From the NCBI GenBank assembly GCA_020718185.1, contig DYSP01000014.1, forward strand, positions 1 to 37,814: a stretch of 37,814 nt of DNA, read 5' to 3'. Under the pieces are notes generated by a model. It saw only the letters and a program-made list of their open reading frames with translations. It did not search any database and was not told where the DNA came from. This DNA comes from Candidatus Odyssella sp. (lineage in GTDB: Bacteria > Pseudomonadota > Alphaproteobacteria > Paracaedibacterales > Paracaedibacteraceae). The position numbers and the translations under genes are program-made. Position 1 is the stretch's first letter. Every line of letters starts with the position of its first letter. Below, piece by piece: positions 36,235 through 37,814 of the stretch.

Positions 36235-37814
36235 ATGATCAATAAATCAAATGAAACTAATTTATCCTTTGCGGATTATGCCAAAGAATGGCAATCCATA
36301 TGGATGAATGTTTTAGAAACAAATCGCGAAGCGATGCGTGAATCTGTACAAGCAATGTTGCCAAATCTTCAACAAAAAGAAGAATTTCCGGCAACTATTT
36401 TTGATCCTGAAATTGTTATCAAAACCTTACAACAAGCAGTTAGGCTATTATCAAAAAAGCCTCAATCAATGCATGAAGTGCAAACAGCACATTTTAAAAA
36501 AGTCTTAAAATTAATGGAAACAGTTACTGCCCATATAAAAGGCGAAGATGTTGAGCCATTGGTTGTGGTAGAGACAAAGGATAAGCGATTCCGTAATCCT
36601 CTTTGGAAAAACCATCCTGGCTTCTTTTTTATGCAGCAACTTTATCTATTAAATGCACAGCTGTTACAAAATGTCTTGCTGCAATTAAAAGAATTAGATC
36701 CTAAAACAGCGCATAAGATGAATTTTTACGTCAAGCACCTGATTGATGCTATGTCGCCGACTAATTTTCCCTTAACAAATCCTGATGTTATTCGTCAAAC
36801 TTATGAAACTAAAGGCGAAAATCTTATTCATGGGTTTAAAAACTTTTTGGGTGATACCGTTAATGGCACCTTAAATATTAAAATGACGGATATGACGGCA
36901 CTGAAACTGGGGAAGGACATTGCAACTGCACCTGGCAAAGTTGTCTTTCGTAATAGTTATTTAGAGCTCATTCAATATTCACCAACCACTCTAAAAGTCC
37001 ATTCTATTCCGATTATGATTATCCCACCGTGGATTAATAAATTTTATGTGTTTGATCTTAAGCCCGAAAATTCTTTCATTCGGTGGGCAGTTGATCGAGG
37101 CTTTACGCTGTTTATGGTTTCATGGGTGAATCCCGATAAACGTCATGCGCAAAAAACGATGAGTGATTATACCTTAAGAGGTGTTCAAGAAGCCTTTGAT
37201 TTTGTTCGGCAGTATACAAAACATAAATCAATTAACATGATTGGTTATTGTACTGGAGGAGTCTTACTAAATTGCTTAATGACCTACCTCAAAGCTAAGG
37301 GCAAAGATAAAGAAATTAAAAGTGCAACGCTTATTGCTGCACCTGTTGATTTTCGTGAAGCGGGTGATCTTCTTGTTTATGTGTGTGAAGCACAGTTGAA
37401 AAAGCTGGAATCTCATATTAAGAAAAAAGGATATTTAGATGCGCAGTCAATGGTTCAATCTTTCAATTTACTGCGGGCGAATGATTTAATTTGGTCTTTT
37501 TACATTAATAACTATTTGATGGGGAAAGAACCTATTCCTTTTGATATGTTACATTGGAACAGCGATGCCGTGCGGATGCCAGGAAAAATGCATGCTGACT
37601 TTTTGCGAAAGATGTATCTAGAAAATCGATTGATGCAACCAGGTGGTATTCAAATTGATGATGTGCCGGTGGATTTACGGACAATTGCGACTCCGATGTT
37701 TGTAATGGCTGCTGCTGATGATCATATAGCGCCCTGGCGTGCCGTCTTTCCGTTATCTAATATGGTTAAAGGTGCTACGCAATTTGTCTTGTCAGGATCA
37801 GGTCATGTAGCAGA
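36235..37814 (+). CDS. phaC: Class I polyhydroxyalkanoate synthase, 3' end outside the window
   Basis: PhaC polymerises hydroxyacyl-CoA into PHA storage granules. The frame from ATG 36235 stays open for 526 codons to the window edge, so the last 60 or so residues are missing. The N-terminal domain (FADYAKEWQSIWMNVLE) and the block HPGFFFMQQLYLLN are class I features. The lipase-like box is GYCTGG with nucleophile Cys339. The other triad members are Asp496 in AADDHIAPW and His524 in SGSGHVA. No phaA, phaB, phaR or phasin gene is in the window. It is divergent from the lipoprotein-recJ unit across 55 bp. The partner acyl-CoA ligase with the phasin-like tail lies 16 kb away. Confidence 0.94.
   Translation, partial: MINKSNETNLSFADYAKEWQSIWMNVLETNREAMRESVQAMLPNLQQKEEFPATIFDPEIVIKTLQQAVRLLSKKPQSMHEVQTAHFKKVLKLMETVTAHIKGEDVEPLVVVETKDKRFRNPLWKNHPGFFFMQQLYLLNAQLLQNVLLQLKELDPKTAHKMNFYVKHLIDAMSPTNFPLTNPDVIRQTYETKGENLIHGFKNFLGDTVNGTLNIKMTDMTALKLGKDIATAPGKVVFRNSYLELIQYSPTTLKVHSIPIMIIPPWINKFYVFDLKPENSFIRWAVDRGFTLFMVSWVNPDKRHAQKTMSDYTLRGVQEAFDFVRQYTKHKSINMIGYCTGGVLLNCLMTYLKAKGKDKEIKSATLIAAPVDFREAGDLLVYVCEAQLKKLESHIKKKGYLDAQSMVQSFNLLRANDLIWSFYINNYLMGKEPIPFDMLHWNSDAVRMPGKMHADFLRKMYLENRLMQPGGIQIDDVPVDLRTIATPMFVMAAADDHIAPWRAVFPLSNMVKGATQFVLSGSGHVA

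Overview
The window is AT-rich bacterial chromosome, densely packed with genes on both strands. The best fit is a low-GC alphaproteobacterium, possibly one of the protist-associated orders such as Holosporales. The support is an NDUFAF5-like methyltransferase, a Lon-N protein followed by a Trm112/YcaR protein, a rimP-nusA-infB-rbfA cluster, a class I PHA synthase and a ClpV-type ATPase. No rRNA is present, so this placement is inference. I see no insertion sequence, prophage, integrase or CRISPR array.

Layout. (1) 1-6200: a MASE4-GGDEF diguanylate cyclase, a secreted protein of unknown function, a periplasmic YtkA-like protein with His-rich motifs, a DUF3147 gene broken by three frameshifts, a CDF metal exporter and a soluble PAS-PAS histidine kinase. 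(2) 6292-12377: a complete but rearranged PNAG exopolysaccharide locus, with pgaB-pgaD-pgaC on the minus strand and pgaA divergent. (3) 12787-17854: the translation/transcription cluster rimP-nusA-infB-rbfA, preceded by a 409-bp leader with several dyads. (4) 17955-21179: an acyl-CoA ligase carrying a histone-H1-like tail, tRNA-Gly(GCC), a Lon-N protein and a Trm112-like protein. (5) 21182-27667: a minus-strand operon of RND adaptor, RND pump, NDUFAF5-like methyltransferase and APH-fold kinase. (6) 27988-32225: a ClpV-type ATPase overlapping a DipZ-type membrane thioredoxin. (7) 32668-37814: an FAD monooxygenase, recJ, a small lipoprotein and phaC, which runs off the window.

How parts may work together. 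The diguanylate cyclase and the PNAG locus could form a c-di-GMP-controlled biofilm module, because PgaC/PgaD are known c-di-GMP targets in E. coli. The acyl-CoA ligase with the phasin-like tail and the class I PhaC could both serve polymer or lipid storage. The RND operon couples efflux to two putative modifying enzymes. The clpV-dipZ pair is a type VI secretion ATPase without other T6SS genes in view.

The most unusual items are the tailed acyl-CoA ligase, the clpV-dipZ overlap, the RND-methyltransferase-kinase operon, the reordered pga locus and the three-frameshift DUF3147 relic. No clearly new multi-gene system could be proven from sequence alone.
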